64,000 nucleotides of DNA, from assembly GCF_003574315.2 (NCBI RefSeq), contig NZ_AP025739.1:3906001-3970000 (forward strand), in the 5' to 3' direction. The notes under the pieces are model-generated. The model had not been told where the DNA came from. It saw only the letters and a list, made by a program, of their open reading frames with translations, and made no database searches. The translations under genes were made by a program, and so were the position numbers. Positions 62,191 to 64,000 of the stretch are shown here, in pieces; positions within the stretch are counted from its first letter, which is position 1; every line of letters begins with the position of its first letter. The DNA is from Capsulimonas corticalis (lineage in GTDB: Bacteria; Armatimonadota; Armatimonadia; Armatimonadales; Capsulimonadaceae).

Positions 62191-62235
62191 AAAACGCCTC
62201 CTCTCTCCCAAACGGGAGAGAGGAGGCGTTTTTTT
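62191..62235 (+). terminator. Rho-independent terminator of groEL
   Basis: A 19-bp perfect stem (from aaaacgcctcctctctccc) with a 4-nt loop and a T-run to 62235. Confidence 0.96.
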
Positions 62236-62295
62236 ATGTGTTCCGACCTTTCGAAGCTATTGCCTTCGATTAATTCCCTGGCGCTTCGTGCGCTC

Positions 62296-62580
62296 CCTGC
62301 GGCGCAAACCCACCCCGGCGCTTCGCGCCACCCCTCCCGCGACGGGAAGGGTTATTTCAGAGTATGTTATCGCAAACGACTATCGTAAGAGGCAATCCTA
62401 CAAACCCTTCCCGTCGCGGGAGGGGTGGCGCGAAGCGCCGGGGTGGGTTTGCCTGGGAGGGGCGGCCGGAGGCCGGGGGTAGGTAGGACCTGGGGCGCAC
62501 GAAGCGCCGGGGTGGGTTTGCGCCGCAGGAAGCGGTCGAAAGCCGAGGTTTGCACCGAAATCCCCGAAGCGCCATGGTGG
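62296..62580. repeat. Cluster of palindromic GC-rich repeats (REP-like)
   Basis: A perfect 50-bp inverted repeat has arms at 62304-62353 and 62403-62452, separated by a 49-nt AT-richer spacer. A third copy of its inner part (gaagcgccggggtgggtttg) lies at 62501-62520 and continues to 62529 as the reverse complement of 62296-62324. A decayed fourth copy starts at 62566. The interval 62236-62685 has no credible gene. Confidence 0.8.
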
Positions 62581-62685
62581 TTTGCCAGGGTGGGGCAGTC
62601 GAAGGCCAAGGTAGGTCACACGGGCAGCCAAGGCGTCGGGGGCGGCGGGTCAGCCTATAGACGCCGCCCCAACCCAACGGGCAAA

Positions 62686-64000
62686 CTACCGACCCTTCGG
62701 GTGCGCCTGCTCCCATCGGATCGCCCAGATGGAGCGATGTCGTACGCGTGGTCTCCAAACGGGGCGCTTCGCCGCATAGCGCTTGACTGCTGGCTTGGCA
62801 GCTGGTTTGACAGCCGCCGCGATCGGCTTGGGAGCCGGCGGGGCAGGCTTTGGCGGCGCGGGGGCGGCGATGGGATGCGGGGCCGGCGCGGTGTGAGTCG
62901 CGGCGGGGGCGGGCGTCGCTGGTTTTGGCGCGGGGGCGGCGTGGGCGGCCGCTTCGCGCTGCTTGGCGAGCGCCTGCTGTTTGCGGTCCCAGGCGATGGC
63001 CCAGGGGGATCGCTTGATCAAGTGTCCGTTTTTCCAGATATAGGTGCGGACCGAATTATTGTCGCCCTCGGTGTCGGAGATGCGGGGGGCGCCGGGCTGC
63101 GCGATGACCGCGCCGGGCGGAACCTTGACCACATGGTGCGGAACGGACCCTGGTTTGACCGGAGACGGCGTCGGAGGCGCAGTGACGACTTGCGGCGCCG
63201 GCTTGGGCGTGGCCGGTGTCGTGGGGGCTGCGACGACCGGTTTGGGCGCGACGGGCGTAATGGCGGCGGTGGGCGCGGGGTGGGACGCGGGCGCCGAAAC
63301 GACAGTCGCCGGCTGCGGGGGCGGAGCTGCGTGCGGCGCCGCCGGCTTCGCTGCGGGACGTGTAGCGACTGGAGCGAGGACGGTGACTGGGAGCCTGGGC
63401 GTGAGGCGCGCGTGCGGCCAGTCCATGGCGACCCGTACGCCGACCAGGCTGACGACGGCGAGCGTCGCCAGCACGTAACGCAGAGTCGGGTTTGCGAATT
63501 CCCCGGCGAGCACGGGAATCAGGCGCGCCATGCCGCCGGCGACGAGCAGGGCGAAGATCGGCGCCAGCGGTGGCCATGACTGGCCCGGCTGGAGAAAATA
63601 GAAGAGGGATTCCGCGGCGGCGTACAGAACTGTCCACACAATGAACGGCAGCCAGCGCTGTCGCCGCAGCGGTTCGCCGAGCTCCGCGAGGAACGGCCAG
63701 AGGAACCAGGCGAGGACGGCGTTGCCGCCCAGGATCGCCTGACCGAGCAAAATGGGCGTGATGCCGATTCGGAGCGCGGGCGGCGCATAGCGCAGACTGT
63801 AGGCGACCAGGGCGCCCAGCGCCGTCGTGATCAGAAACAGCCCAATGGGTCGCCAGCGCAGGCGGGAATCGTCGCTGGGGGGCATGCAGAGCAGAGCCGC
63901 GCCCAGTAATAGGCCGTCGGGACGGATGACGGATGCGATGGCCGCCAGAAGCGCGGCGCCGATGAGCTGTCCGCCCGCCATGGCGGCGAAGGCTGCGGTG
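62686..64000 (-). CDS. C-terminal part of a polytopic membrane protein (glycosyltransferase-like) with Pro/Ala-rich tail
   Basis: The 5' end lies beyond the window. The visible part begins within a hydrophobic region (LIGAALLAAIASVIRPDG) with five or six more membrane helices (for example GLFLITTALGALVAYSL, FIVWTVLYAAAESLFYFL and FALLVAGGMARLIPVLA). The RPDG motif and topology resemble ArnT/PMT-type mannosyl- or arabinosyltransferases. After the last helix comes a tail of about 230 residues, rich in Pro, Ala and Lys, ending with basic VWRPRVRHRSIW repeats. The tail includes SDTEGDNNSVRTYIWKNGH and SPWAIAWDRKQ. An in-frame ATG at 63981 is probably internal. Confidence 0.6.
   Translation of the reverse strand, partial: TAAFAAMAGGQLIGAALLAAIASVIRPDGLLLGAALLCMPPSDDSRLRWRPIGLFLITTALGALVAYSLRYAPPALRIGITPILLGQAILGGNAVLAWFLWPFLAELGEPLRRQRWLPFIVWTVLYAAAESLFYFLQPGQSWPPLAPIFALLVAGGMARLIPVLAGEFANPTLRYVLATLAVVSLVGVRVAMDWPHARLTPRLPVTVLAPVATRPAAKPAAPHAAPPPQPATVVSAPASHPAPTAAITPVAPKPVVAAPTTPATPKPAPQVVTAPPTPSPVKPGSVPHHVVKVPPGAVIAQPGAPRISDTEGDNNSVRTYIWKNGHLIKRSPWAIAWDRKQQALAKQREAAAHAAPAPKPATPAPAATHTAPAPHPIAAPAPPKPAPPAPKPIAAAVKPAAKPAVKRYAAKRPVWRPRVRHRSIWAIRWEQAHPKGR

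Overview
The window looks like chromosomal DNA of a GC-rich diderm bacterium, most plausibly an Armatimonadota member of the Capsulimonas type; this is inferred from gene content, not from a marker search. Supporting signs are an SLH-domain porin with a coiled coil and beta-barrel, a complete LPS-transport (lpt) set, a DUF3084 protein next to a RuvC/YqgF-like protein, and type IV pilus proteins with very glycine-rich tails. Coding density is high. Most genes sit in tight operons, often with start/stop overlaps, and GTG and TTG starts are common.

Layout, left to right. Positions 1-1494 hold the 5' part of rpoN (sigma-54) and a UDP-glucuronate decarboxylase-like gene, both on the minus strand. 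A strong promoter at 1537 starts a plus-strand run: lptC-like, lptA-like, lptB, lptF/G, DUF3084 and a YqgF-like gene. Then come an SLH porin (7121-9112), a small secreted protein, a MITE-like palindromic repeat and a bidirectional terminator. A minus-strand group follows: a secreted S55 (SpoIVB-type) peptidase fused to a beta-propeller, hisI and a hypothetical gene. Next are rpsR, a PilZ protein, a WecG/TagA glycosyltransferase, a small exported protein and a dipeptide epimerase. Positions 18863-26459 carry the type IV pilus assembly operon (pilM, N, O, P-like, a secretin N-domain protein, pilQ). From 26510 runs a long metabolic series: aroC-aroK-aroB, a PASTA pseudokinase, rpe, ribD-ribE-ribBA-ribH and an HtrA protease.

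Positions 38006-43790 are a rearranged two-component locus. A GAF histidine kinase and a single-domain response regulator are separated by an AAA ATPase, two arrestin-like genes and a secreted propeller protein. Between them lies a decayed relic (41891-42073) that joins a copy of the regulator's 5' end to a copy of the kinase's 3' end. Next are a glycogen-debranching-type enzyme and a LOG/TIGR00725-type nucleotide-binding protein. Positions 46462-51557 hold a five-gene, tightly coupled operon in the order STM4015-4014-4013-4012-4011: LRR protein, ATP-grasp-like protein, alkaline-phosphatase-fold hydrolase and two radical SAM enzymes. I know of no function for this system. A second LRR protein with a small partner gene faces it convergently.

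The right end holds a CMD-family protein, a cupin, a GH2 beta-mannosidase, tRNA-Pro(GGG), a histidine phosphatase, an unrecognised protein, a BadF-type sugar kinase, groES-groEL under a CIRCE operator, a repeat cluster with a perfect 50-bp inverted repeat, and the C-terminal part of a polytopic membrane protein that runs off the window.

The most interesting items are the STM4011-4015 operon with its LRR neighbours, the kinase/regulator relic, the catalytically dead PASTA kinase, the Gly-Tyr-Pro-rich pilus machinery, the cysteine motif in RpoN and a set of promoters that would give leaderless mRNAs.
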